Below, piece after piece: positions 6,606 to 13,542 of a stretch of DNA of 14,404 bases. How positions within the stretch are numbered: the first letter of the stretch is position 1; every line of letters begins with the position of its first letter. The notes under the pieces were generated by a model, which ran no database searches, was not told where the DNA came from, and was given only the letters and a program-made list of their open reading frames with translations. Origin of the DNA: JALSIF01 sp026981635 [NCBI: bacterium] (GTDB lineage Bacteria > 4484-113 > JALSIF01); the NCBI GenBank assembly GCA_026981635.1, contig JALSIF010000207.1, forward strand, positions 1 to 14,404. Direction: 5' to 3'. The position numbers and the translations under genes were made by a program.

Positions 6606-8081
6606 TCATCTCTTCTTGCGGCTGCGAGGGGAGCGCCGTTGGCGGCCGCCAGCCTCCGCCCTGGTCTCCTTCTGTTCCCCATTTTCTGGCTTTGCGCTCT
6701 TCTGGCCGTTTTTCTTGGCGGTTCTCCTGGTCCGCTTGCGCTCCTCCTTGGCCGGCCGGGCAGGGGTGCTCTTCTTCTCCTTCTTCTCCTCCACTCCGCA
6801 GCGCTGGTAGATGTAGTCCAGGTGCTTTAGGAAGTAGTCGTAGGAGAAGAGGTCAGAAAGCTCCTTTCGGCTGAGGTACTTTCTCACCTCCAGGTCGCGG
6901 TCCAGGTTCTCCATCAGGCCGGCCCCCCCCTCCCAGGTCTTCTTGGCGTTGCGCTGGACCAGCTCGTAGGCTTGCTCGCGGCTGAGCCCCTTCTCAATCA
7001 GGGCCAGCAGCACCCGCTGGCTAAAGATCAGCCCTCCTCCCCGGTCCAGGTTCTCCTTCATCCGCTTCTGGTTTACCTCCAGCCCCTCCAGCAGCCAGTT
7101 GGTCCTCTCCAGCAGGTAGTCGGTAAGGATCAAGCTGTCGGCCAGGGCCACCCGCTCCACCGAGGAGTGGGAGATGTCCCGCTCGTCCCACAGGGCCTGA
7201 CTCTCCAGGGTAGCCAGGGCGTTTCCCCTTATCACCCGGGCTAGGCCGCAGATGCGCTCGCTTACGATCGGATTTCGCTTGTGGGGCATGGCCGAGGAGC
7301 CCTTCTGGGCCTTGCCGAAGGGCTCGTAGAGCTCGCCGATCTCGCTTCGCTGGAGGCTGCGGATGGTGGTGGCGATCTTCTCCAGCGTCCCCCCCAGGCA
7401 GGCCAGGCAGGCCATGAGGAAAGCGTGGCGGTCCCGCTGGACGATCTGGTTGGTAATCTCGCAGCGCTTTAGGCCCAGGCGGTGGAGCACCTTCTCCTCC
7501 AGCTCAGGGGGGAGGTGGGCGTAGGTGCCCACCGCACCGCTGATCTTGCCTACGCTCACCTCCTCAAAGCTCTTCTGCAGGCGGCTGCGCTGGCGGCGAA
7601 GCTCGGTGTACCAGATCAGCGCCTTGAGACCGAAGGTGATGGGCTCGGCCTGGATGCCGTGGGTGCGGCCGGCCATCAGGGTGTGCTTGTGGGCGAGGGC
7701 CAGCTTTCTGCAGGTGGCAATCAGCCGGTCAAGCCCCTTCAGGATCAGCTCCCCCGCCTGCTTCAGGCGCAGGCCCTGGGCGGTGTCTATCACGTCGTTT
7801 GAGGTGAGCCCCAGGTGGATGTAGCGGGCCTCCTCCCCAACGTTTTCCGCCACGCACTGGAGGAAGGCGATCACATCGTGGCCCACCTCCTGCTCAATCT
7901 GGCGGATGCGGCGGAGGGAGAACTTGGCCCGCTGGCGGATCTTCTGGGCCGCCTCCCTGGGCACCCGGCCCAGCTCCGCCCAGGCGTCCACCACCGCCAG
8001 CTCCACCTCCAGCCAGCTCTGGAAGAGGCCGCGGTCGCTAAACAGGCGGCCCATCTCCCGGCGGGTGTAGCGCTCAATCAT
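6606..8081 (-). CDS. purB: Adenylosuccinate lyase with a long basic C-terminal tail
   Basis: Cleaves fumarate from SAICAR in de novo purine synthesis and from adenylosuccinate in AMP formation. Residues 1-430 are a complete PurB of the fumarase/aspartase superfamily: IHLGLTSNDVIDTAQ (88-102), AGRTHGIQAEP (137-147) with the family His141, and the signature GSSAMPHKRNPI (261-272) containing the flexible-loop catalytic serine. Bacterial PurB of this short type normally stops near 430-435. Here about 61 more residues follow, 25 of them Lys or Arg, plus Pro, Gly, Glu and Gln, with no predicted fold. The tail uses the same codon style as the core and the frame stays open to a clean TGA. Its ATG overlaps the purE stop (ATGA, 8078-8081), so the two are translationally coupled. 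Confidence 0.97.
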   Translation of the reverse strand: MIERYTRREMGRLFSDRGLFQSWLEVELAVVDAWAELGRVPREAAQKIRQRAKFSLRRIRQIEQEVGHDVIAFLQCVAENVGEEARYIHLGLTSNDVIDTAQGLRLKQAGELILKGLDRLIATCRKLALAHKHTLMAGRTHGIQAEPITFGLKALIWYTELRRQRSRLQKSFEEVSVGKISGAVGTYAHLPPELEEKVLHRLGLKRCEITNQIVQRDRHAFLMACLACLGGTLEKIATTIRSLQRSEIGELYEPFGKAQKGSSAMPHKRNPIVSERICGLARVIRGNALATLESQALWDERDISHSSVERVALADSLILTDYLLERTNWLLEGLEVNQKRMKENLDRGGGLIFSQRVLLALIEKGLSREQAYELVQRNAKKTWEGGAGLMENLDRDLEVRKYLSRKELSDLFSYDYFLKHLDYIYQRCGVEEKKEKKSTPARPAKEERKRTRRTAKKNGQKSAKPENGEQKETRAEAGGRQRRSPRSRKKR

Positions 8082-8560
8082 GGCTCGGCAATCTCCCGGT
8101 GCTGGGCCCGGTTCTTCTCCCGAAGCTCCTCCTTGTAGTGGGCAAGCTGCTCGCGCAGGGCAGAGTCGGTGCGGGCCAGGATCTGGCAGGCCAGCAGGGC
8201 GGCGTTTCTCGCCTGGTCGATCCCCACCGTGGCCACCGGGATCCCGGGGGGCATCTGGACGATGGCCAAGAGGGCGTCAAGCCCCATCAGGGTGGCGCTG
8301 ATGGGCAGGCCGATCACCGGCAGGATGGTGAGGCTGGCCACCACCCCGGGAAGATGGGCGGCCATTCCGGCGGCGGCGATGATCACCTGGCCCCCCTCCT
8401 GCTCAAACTCCCTAACCAGCTCCCTGAGCCGCTCGGGATCGCGGTGGGCGCTGCACACCGCCATCCGGTAGGCGATGCCGAAGTTGTCCAGAGTCTTTGC
8501 CGCCGGCTCCACCTTGGGCAGGTCGGAGCCGCTTCCCATCACGATGAGTACGCTTGCCAT
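8078..8560 (-). CDS. purE: N5-carboxyaminoimidazole ribonucleotide mutase (class I PurE)
   Basis: Converts N5-CAIR to CAIR in purine synthesis when paired with PurK. The 160-residue protein is of normal class I length. Motifs are MGSGSDLPKV (residues 8-17), CSAHRDPERL (36-45) with the essential His39, AAGMAAHLPGVVAS (63-76), and LMGLDALLAIVQMPPGIPVATVGI (91-114, residues that line the octamer active site). Most class I enzymes have SAHRTP; the Thr is Asp here, while class II enzymes have SAHKxP, so the class I call holds but with one odd residue. No purK lies in the window. It is first of the purE-purB-purC run and divergent from the Clp-like ATPase gene. Confidence 0.96.
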   Translation of the reverse strand: MASVLIVMGSGSDLPKVEPAAKTLDNFGIAYRMAVCSAHRDPERLRELVREFEQEGGQVIIAAAGMAAHLPGVVASLTILPVIGLPISATLMGLDALLAIVQMPPGIPVATVGIDQARNAALLACQILARTDSALREQLAHYKEELREKNRAQHREIAEP

Positions 8561-8569
8561 AGTCTGTCC

Positions 8570-8575
8570 ATTCTA
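8570..8575 (-). promoter_or_regulatory. Candidate -10 box for purEBC
   Basis: TAGAAT on the minus strand (five of six bases of TATAAT) ends 9 bases before the purE ATG, which would give a leader of only about three bases. No good ribosome site precedes the ATG, in keeping with a nearly leaderless message. A -35 box is not evident. Confidence 0.35.
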
Positions 8576-8588
8576 GATAAGTTGGGCG

Positions 8589-8605
8589 GGCGAATTTATC
8601 TCGCC
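8589..8605. other. Small A+T-looped inverted repeat in the purE/clp divergent region
   Basis: GGCGA (8589-8593) and TCGCC (8601-8605) are inverted copies around ATTTATC. It lies where upstream control of purE would be expected and might be a repressor site, but five-base arms are short enough to occur by chance in this GC-rich sequence. Confidence 0.2.
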
Positions 8606-8641
8606 TGCTTCGGGTAATAAATAGATGTAGGTTGGCACTAC

Positions 8642-8663
8642 CCCCTAGTGGTGAGTCTAGGGG
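8642..8663. promoter_or_regulatory. Perfect 7-bp inverted repeat CCCCTAG-N8-CTAGGGG upstream of the Clp-like gene
   Basis: The arms CCCCTAG (8642-8648) and CTAGGGG (8657-8663) are exact inverted copies. They lie 5 bases downstream of TTGGCA (8632-8637), a fair -35 box, so the repeat covers the spacer and the -10 position. That arrangement suits an operator for a dimeric repressor. As RNA it could also form a stem-loop if the transcript starts upstream. Arms are symmetrical and no T-run follows, so it is not a terminator. Confidence 0.45.
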
Positions 8664-8685
8664 AGCAGGGTCTAGCCGAGTCTAG
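8655..8685 (+). repeat. Three direct GTCTAG repeats in the leader of the Clp-like gene
   Basis: GTCTAG occurs at 8655-8660, 8670-8675 and 8680-8685, that is 15 and then 10 bases apart; the first shares bases with the right arm of the inverted repeat. A fifth CTAG of the region lies at 8573-8576 on the purE side. Evenly phased short repeats between a promoter and a gene suggest protein binding, but no known regulator is recognised. Confidence 0.35.
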
Positions 8686-8700
8686 GTTGAGGTATGAGCC

Positions 8701-10005
8701 ATGGGCAGGCAGGTTAAGCATCCAAAAGGCGGGGCCAAAAGCCAGGCGCTTCCCATGGGCAAGGAAAAGAAAAAGGCCAACAAGGCCGCCAAGCCCGAGC
8801 CCCTGGTCTTCGTACCCGGCAAGGGAAGCGGCATCTCCCTGGAGGGAGCTACCGAGCTTACTGTCCCCGAAGGCCGTCCCCACCCCCTGGCCGACGTGCT
8901 CAGGGTGCTGGAGGCGGAGATCATCGGCCAGGAGAGGGCCATTAAGGCCATCGTGCGCGCCCTGATGCGCGCCCACGCGGGCTTCAGGGACCCCAACCGA
9001 CCCATCGCGGTGCTCTTCTTTGCCGGTCCTACTGGGGTGGGCAAGACGGAGACGGTGCGCGCCCTGGCCAAGGCGCTCCACGGGGACTTGCGCAAGATGA
9101 TAAAGATTGACTGTTCAGAGTATGCGGAGCCCCACGCCATCAGCCGGCTGGTGGGTGCACCGCCGGGCTACATCGGCTCCGACAAGCCCCCCATCCTCTC
9201 CAAGGAGGCGGTGGGCAGCGAGCCCAACCGGATCATCCTCTTTGACGAGATTGAGAAGGCCCACTTCCGGCTCCACAACCTGCTCCTGCAGATCATGGAC
9301 GAGGGCCGGCTCACCCTGGCCATGCGGGACAAGGGGGATGACGGGGTGGTGGACATGACCAACTGCATCATCGTGCTTACCTCCAACGTGGGGGCCACCG
9401 CCATTGAGCAGACCATCATGGACAACCGCATCGGCTTCCGCCGGGGGCTGGAGGGGGATGTCCACCGGGCCGACCAGCAGATCTACGAGGCGGCCAAGCG
9501 GGCCTTCCAGCGCTCCTTCTCGCCCGAGTTCAGAAACCGGATCACCGAGTTCATCGTCTTTCGCCCCCTCTCGCGGGAGAACCTCTCGCGCATCCTACAA
9601 AAGCTCCTCATGCAGTCGGCCAACCGCTTCGCCCAGATGGGCTTTGGTCTGCAGGTGACCGAGGCGGCCAGGGAGTGGCTGATTGAGAAGGGGGTAAACA
9701 TCCAGCTTGGGGTGCGCCCGCTGGTCAAGACGGTGGAGAAGTATGTGGAGACCCCCCTGGCCGAGTATTACGCCTGGGGGCTGATTGAGCCGGGCGATCT
9801 CATCATCTGCGACCTGGGGGAGGGGGGCGAGCTCACCTTCCGCCGCCTGCCCCACGAGGTGAGCATCGTCCCCGAGGATGAGGCAGAGGAGCAGGAGGAG
9901 CTAGCCGAGGAGACCGAGGAGGACGACGACGGCGGCGAGATGGTCCGGCCCGAAGCGGAGGTGGAGGAAGAGAGGCGGAGAAAGACGGTAGCAGGCGAGG
10001 AGTAG
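8701..10005 (+). CDS. Single-module Clp/HSP100 AAA+ ATPase (D2-only, ClpA/ClpC-type, with IGF loop)
   Basis: A 434-residue AAA+ unfoldase matching only the second ATPase module (D2) plus C-terminal small domain of ClpA/ClpB/ClpC. The core starts at IIGQERAIKAIVRAL (residues 74-88) and DPNRPIAVLFFAGPTGVGKTE (97-117, Walker A). Next come SRLVGAPPGYIGS (148-160, pore loop Tyr157), ILFDEIEKAH (179-188, Walker B), VLTSNVGA (225-232, sensor 1), FSPEFRNRI (273-281, arginine finger) and GVRPLVKTVEKYVE (337-350, sensor 2). There is no Clp N-domain, D1 or zinc domain. IGF at 244-246 lies between sensor 1 and the arginine finger, where ClpA/ClpC carry the ClpP-docking tripeptide. Residues 1-34 are basic; residues 391-434 are very acidic. 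ATG 8701 has TTGAGG about 9 bases upstream. It may unfold proteins for ClpP; no clpP is in the window. Confidence 0.9.
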   Translation: MGRQVKHPKGGAKSQALPMGKEKKKANKAAKPEPLVFVPGKGSGISLEGATELTVPEGRPHPLADVLRVLEAEIIGQERAIKAIVRALMRAHAGFRDPNRPIAVLFFAGPTGVGKTETVRALAKALHGDLRKMIKIDCSEYAEPHAISRLVGAPPGYIGSDKPPILSKEAVGSEPNRIILFDEIEKAHFRLHNLLLQIMDEGRLTLAMRDKGDDGVVDMTNCIIVLTSNVGATAIEQTIMDNRIGFRRGLEGDVHRADQQIYEAAKRAFQRSFSPEFRNRITEFIVFRPLSRENLSRILQKLLMQSANRFAQMGFGLQVTEAAREWLIEKGVNIQLGVRPLVKTVEKYVETPLAEYYAWGLIEPGDLIICDLGEGGELTFRRLPHEVSIVPEDEAEEQEELAEETEEDDDGGEMVRPEAEVEEERRRKTVAGEE

Positions 10006-10017
10006 GGAAATCCCTGC

Positions 10018-11160
10018 CTAGCCGGCGGTGAAGCTCTGGCCCAGGCTCTCCCCGGCCAGCCGGGAAAGCTCCTCCACCGCCTCCAGACTGGGGCTGGGAG
10101 CCTCAACCGACCGCACCAGCTCTAGGGCCCGCCGGGGAGTGTCCAGCAGGTCTAGGAAGGCGATCCTCCCCTCCATGAAGGCGTCCAGGGCAAGCTCGTT
10201 GGCCGCATTTAGGATGAGCGGACCGTGCCAGCCCAGCTCCAGGGCCTCCCGCATCAGCTCTATGGCGGGGAAGGTCTCCCCGTCCACCGGCTCAAAGGTG
10301 AGGGCGGAAAGCTCCTCCGGCGATAGGGGGGCAAAGTCAACCCTGCCCCGCTCGGGGAAGAGGAGGGCATCCTGGATGGGGTGGCGCATGTCGGGGGCGG
10401 AAAGGTGGGCGTAGAGGGCACCGTCCCTTAGCCTCACCATCCCGTGGATGAGGGACTGGGGGTGGACCAGTACCCTGACCTGCTCGTGGCGTAGGCCAAA
10501 CAGGTAGCAGGCCTCCACCAGCTCCAGTGCCTTGTTAAACAGGGTGGCGGAGTTTAGGGTGATGCGCGCGCCCATCTGCCAGGTGGGGTGGGCGAGGGCC
10601 TCCTCTACGCTCACCTTAGCCAGCTCCTTTCGGCCCCTGCCGCGGAAGGGGCCCCCCGAGCAGGTGAGCACCACCTCCACCACCTCGCTGGGGTCGGTCC
10701 CCCGCAGGAGCTGGTGGAGGGCGTTGTGCTCGCTGTCCACCGGGATCAGGTTGGCCTTGCCCCGCTGGCGGGCCACCAGCACCAGCGGTCCGCCCGCCAC
10801 CAGCGCCTCCTTGTTGGCCAGGGCCACATCTATCCCCCGCTCCAGGGCGGTCAGGGTCGGCCTCAGGCCAGCCATGCCGAAGATGGCGTTTAGCACCAGG
10901 TCCGGTTCGGTGGCCTCAATCAGGTGCTGGTTGGCGTCCTCGCCGGTGATGGCGGAGGGGGGAAGCTCGGCACCCGGGGGAGGAGAGACCACCGCCAGGG
11001 TGGCCCCAGGGTGGGGGGCGGCAAGCTCGCTCAGGGCCTGCCAGTCGGAGCGGCAGCTAAGCCCCACCACCTCAAACCTTTCGGGGTAGCAGGCCACCAC
11101 CTCCAGGGCCTGGCGGCCGATGGAGCCGGTGGCACCCAGGATGACCAGTCGGCGCTTCAT
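10018..11160 (-). CDS. dxr: 1-deoxy-D-xylulose 5-phosphate reductoisomerase
   Basis: Converts DXP to 2-C-methyl-D-erythritol 4-phosphate with NADPH, the committed step of the MEP isoprenoid pathway. The product is 380 residues, normal for Dxr. The NADPH-binding loop is LGATGSIGRQALEV (residues 8-21). ALANKEALVAGG (113-124) and PVDSEHNALHQ (140-150) follow, with metal ligands Asp142 and Glu144; then SGGPFRGR (168-175), the HPTWQMG loop (191-197), NSATLFNKALE (203-213) ending in metal ligand Glu213, and VHPQSLIHGMV (232-242). The frame is open upstream to 11307, but that part is unlike any Dxr and overlaps the subtilase gene, so I start at ATG 11160. The gene ends 12 bases from the stop of the convergent Clp-like gene; no terminator fits between. 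Confidence 0.97.
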   Translation of the reverse strand: MKRRLVILGATGSIGRQALEVVACYPERFEVVGLSCRSDWQALSELAAPHPGATLAVVSPPPGAELPPSAITGEDANQHLIEATEPDLVLNAIFGMAGLRPTLTALERGIDVALANKEALVAGGPLVLVARQRGKANLIPVDSEHNALHQLLRGTDPSEVVEVVLTCSGGPFRGRGRKELAKVSVEEALAHPTWQMGARITLNSATLFNKALELVEACYLFGLRHEQVRVLVHPQSLIHGMVRLRDGALYAHLSAPDMRHPIQDALLFPERGRVDFAPLSPEELSALTFEPVDGETFPAIELMREALELGWHGPLILNAANELALDAFMEGRIAFLDLLDTPRRALELVRSVEAPSPSLEAVEELSRLAGESLGQSFTAG

Positions 11161-11167
11161 CACCGGC

Positions 11168-11173
11168 AGTATA
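11168..11173 (-). promoter_or_regulatory. Candidate -10 box for dxr, suggesting a leaderless mRNA
   Basis: TATACT on the minus strand (five of six consensus bases) is followed by seven bases and then the dxr ATG at 11160. Transcription would start at or next to the start codon. No Shine-Dalgarno sequence precedes the ATG, which agrees. No clear -35 box is present. Confidence 0.45.
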
Positions 11174-11206
11174 GGGAAGCGGACCCGCCGAGGGATGAGT
11201 GAAGCC

Positions 11207-13405
11207 TCAGTTGAGCACCCGGATAAGGAGAAGCTCCCGCGGATGGCGCGAGATGGAGACCAGGGCGATACCCATCCCCTTGATCCCGCTGAGGAAGGGA
11301 GGTGCATCGGCGGGGATGGGGAAGTTGTAGGTGGAGATGAGATTGCCCGTATCGGGGTCTTCCGCCGGGTTTACCTCTGGCAGGGGATACCAGGTCCAGC
11401 GACCCTCGGTGTAGTCCCCCAGGCCCAGCCAGGTTTCAGGGAGGGGGAGAGTGGAGGCGGGATCACGCTGCTCCACCAGCTGGAGGGTGATGGTCTGGGG
11501 CTGGCCGCCGTCGGCTATGGCGGGGAAGCGGAAGGCGGCGGTGGAGATGGAGGGGGGATCGTTTTGACCGATGAGCAGGGAGTCGGTGTTCAGTCTCACC
11601 GTTCCCTGGTTGGTCAGGCTGGCATTCTGACTGAGGTGGTAGGGGTTGGTGAGGTCCACCAGGTCGGTGGGGAGGGGGGGATTTAACCCATCGCCCTTCT
11701 GCTGCTTGAGGTTTAGCACCGCCTGGAGGAACTTGAGGGCGTTTACCCGCCCGTTGCCGTAGAGGCCGTCGGCCACGTCCTTGTAGCTGGTCCCGCCGGT
11801 TAGAGAGCCCACCCCGGGGAAGGTGTCCAGGTTGGTCGGGTCGGTGATCAGGTTTACCGCCTCCTGGTTGGTCATCTCCGGGTAGAGGGCGAAGCCCAGG
11901 CTCAGCACCCCGGCCACGATGGGGGTGGAGAAGCTGGTCCCCAGGGTGTTGCTCCAGCCCCGCTCCACGAAGCCGGGCTGGGAGATGGTATCGGGGGAGA
12001 GGCGCAGGCCGGGATCGGGGGTGTTGGGGAAGGGGCTCTCGCTGTCCACGACCAGCACGTCCTGGCCGGGCGCCACCAGGTCAACCCAGTCCCCGAAGGT
12101 GGACCAGGGGGCCAGGTCCTCTGCCGGCACCAGAGTGTTCTGGTTGGTCAGCCACCAGTTGGTGGTGGCGGCCACTGCCAGCACCTTGGGGAAGGCGGCG
12201 GGGAACTGCTGCTGGGTGTTGGGGGACCACTGGTCCACCGGCCGGGGAACGCTGTTGTTGCCCGCCGCGGCCACCAGCACCTTGCCCGCATCCCAGGCGT
12301 TGTTGATGGCGTCCTGCTCCGCCTGGCTGCCGAAGAAGCCGCCAAAGCTCATGCTGATCACCCTCACATCGGGCTGGGAAGCGGCGTAGTTGATGGCGGA
12401 GACGATCTCCCCGGCGGTGAGCACGTCGCCGTTGTGGTGGCCGATGCGCACCGAGAGGATGCGGCTGTAGTGGTCCACCCCCACCCAGCCGAACCCGTCG
12501 TTGCCGGTCCCCGCCGCCACCCCGGCAGTCATCGTCCCGTGGCCGGCCGCATCGTCGGGGATGCCGTTGTTGTTGTTGTCCTGACCGTCACCGGGCAGGA
12601 AGCCGCCCAGGGGGACGGCGCTGGGGTCCCCCTGGGGGACGGAGAGGTCAATGCTTGCCGGGTGCCAGCGGGCCCAGAGGTCGGGGTGGCCGAAGTCCAC
12701 CCCGCTGTCAATGATGGCGATGGCCTGCTGGTTGGAGCCGCGGGAGAAGTCCCAGGCCTGCTCCAGCTGGAGCTTCTCCACCCACCAGCGGCCCACGATG
12801 AGGAAGTTCTTCACCTGCTGGTTGGAGTTGAAGTTGTCGGGGTCAAACAGGGGGTCGTCGGGAATGAAACTTAGCCCCTTGATCTGCCCCTCCACCGAGA
12901 TGACCGGTGCCCTGAGGAATGGGGTGGGCCGGTAAGCCAGGTGGGGAACCGCATACTCAACCGCGGGGAGCTCATCCAGCTGGCTTAGCAGGGCAGAGTA
13001 GAGGCTGAGTTCGCTCTGGGAGGTGTGCTTTACCACCGGCTCCTGGTCGGCGTCGGCCACCACCCGCACCCCAACCGGGGCATACTTCACCCGCCAGAGG
13101 CGGCCGCCGGTGAAGGGAAGCTCCCCCAGGGGCACCAGCTGGTAGTCCCCCAGCCGGTCGGGGAGCTGGTCAACGGAGGAGCCAGGGGCAAGCTTTACCA
13201 GCAGCTCCCCCTCCACCACCTCCATCTTTGAGGGGTCGGCGTTGCCGTAGACCCCGGGCAGATGTGAGGTGCTCACCAGGTTAGTGGCTGAGGTGAGGGA
13301 TTGGTTGGCCGGGCCCTGGCGGTCCCTGCCCCCGCCTGAGCAACCGGCGAGGAGAGCGACCGCAAGGGCCAGTAGCCAAACTGAGCCAGCAGGTCTGAAT
13401 CTCAT
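11207..13405 (-). CDS. Subtilisin-like serine protease (S8), predicted lipoprotein
   Basis: A 732-residue extracytoplasmic protease. Residues 1-22 are a lipoprotein signal ending in the lipobox LAGC, with Cys22 lipidated and a Gly/Ser-rich tether after it. Residues 62-160 resemble an N-terminal propeptide (GELLVKLAPG ... VEYAVPHLAYRP). The catalytic domain runs from about 205 to 565: Asp233 in IAIIDSGVDFGHPDL, His289 in AAGHGTMTAGVAAGT, oxyanion Asn383 in AAAGNNS and Ser491 in GTSFSTPIVAG, so the triad is intact. Just before the His, GDGQDNNNNGIPDD (272-285) resembles calcium-binding D/N loops common in this position in large subtilases. Residues 570-732 are a C-terminal region I do not recognise, probably beta-rich. 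ATG 13405 has GGGAG at good spacing. dxr follows 46 bases downstream. Its substrates are unknown. Confidence 0.93.
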   Translation of the reverse strand: MRFRPAGSVWLLALAVALLAGCSGGGRDRQGPANQSLTSATNLVSTSHLPGVYGNADPSKMEVVEGELLVKLAPGSSVDQLPDRLGDYQLVPLGELPFTGGRLWRVKYAPVGVRVVADADQEPVVKHTSQSELSLYSALLSQLDELPAVEYAVPHLAYRPTPFLRAPVISVEGQIKGLSFIPDDPLFDPDNFNSNQQVKNFLIVGRWWVEKLQLEQAWDFSRGSNQQAIAIIDSGVDFGHPDLWARWHPASIDLSVPQGDPSAVPLGGFLPGDGQDNNNNGIPDDAAGHGTMTAGVAAGTGNDGFGWVGVDHYSRILSVRIGHHNGDVLTAGEIVSAINYAASQPDVRVISMSFGGFFGSQAEQDAINNAWDAGKVLVAAAGNNSVPRPVDQWSPNTQQQFPAAFPKVLAVAATTNWWLTNQNTLVPAEDLAPWSTFGDWVDLVAPGQDVLVVDSESPFPNTPDPGLRLSPDTISQPGFVERGWSNTLGTSFSTPIVAGVLSLGFALYPEMTNQEAVNLITDPTNLDTFPGVGSLTGGTSYKDVADGLYGNGRVNALKFLQAVLNLKQQKGDGLNPPLPTDLVDLTNPYHLSQNASLTNQGTVRLNTDSLLIGQNDPPSISTAAFRFPAIADGGQPQTITLQLVEQRDPASTLPLPETWLGLGDYTEGRWTWYPLPEVNPAEDPDTGNLISTYNFPIPADAPPFLSGIKGMGIALVSISRHPRELLLIRVLN

Positions 13406-13426
13406 GGAAACACTCCCAGTCGTTTT

Positions 13427-13443
13427 GCCCCCGAAGGCGGGGC
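13427..13443 (-). other. Possible stem-loop in the subtilase mRNA leader
   Basis: On the minus strand CCCCG-CCTT-CGGGG (13442 to 13429) can form a five-pair stem with a four-base loop; a second register pairs GCCCC with GGGGC at 13427-13443. It lies between the candidate -10 box and the start codon, upstream of the GGGAG ribosome site. It might stabilise the message. Confidence 0.25.
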
Positions 13444-13448
13444 GCTAA

Positions 13449-13454
13449 ATCTTA
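13449..13454 (-). promoter_or_regulatory. Candidate -10 box for the subtilase gene
   Basis: TAAGAT on the minus strand, 43 bases before the subtilase ATG; the same hexamer precedes the HD-GYP-like gene. The expected -35 region (GAACAG near 13472-13477) is a poor match. The 137-base gap to the divergent glycosyltransferase (13406-13542) holds both promoters. Confidence 0.3.
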
Positions 13455-13530
13455 CCCGTCCCGCCCGCTTCCTGTTCCCTATCTCCGGTCAGGGAGACTC
13501 ATCCTGCTAGTGGGTGGGGCCGGCTCCGTC

Positions 13531-13536
13531 TAGACT
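13531..13536 (+). promoter_or_regulatory. Candidate -10 box for the glycosyltransferase, suggesting a leaderless mRNA
   Basis: TAGACT (pattern TANNNT) is followed by six bases and then the GTG start at 13543. This is the spacing expected when transcription begins at the start codon. No ribosome site is seen. The hexamer sits in CTAG-A-CTAG (13530-13538), a small palindrome that might also bind a regulator. Confidence 0.35.
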
Positions 13537-13542
13537 AGGCCC

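Noticed and set aside
8561-8700. Possible small RNA or short gene in the divergent purE/clp region
   Set aside because: No open frame with a ribosome site, no compact RNA fold beyond short hairpins; promoter and operator sites explain it better.
11161-11307. 49-residue N-terminal extension of dxr
   Set aside because: Dxr begins at MKRRLVILGATG; the extension has no family match, overlaps the end of the subtilase gene, and lies upstream of a -10 box fitting ATG 11160.
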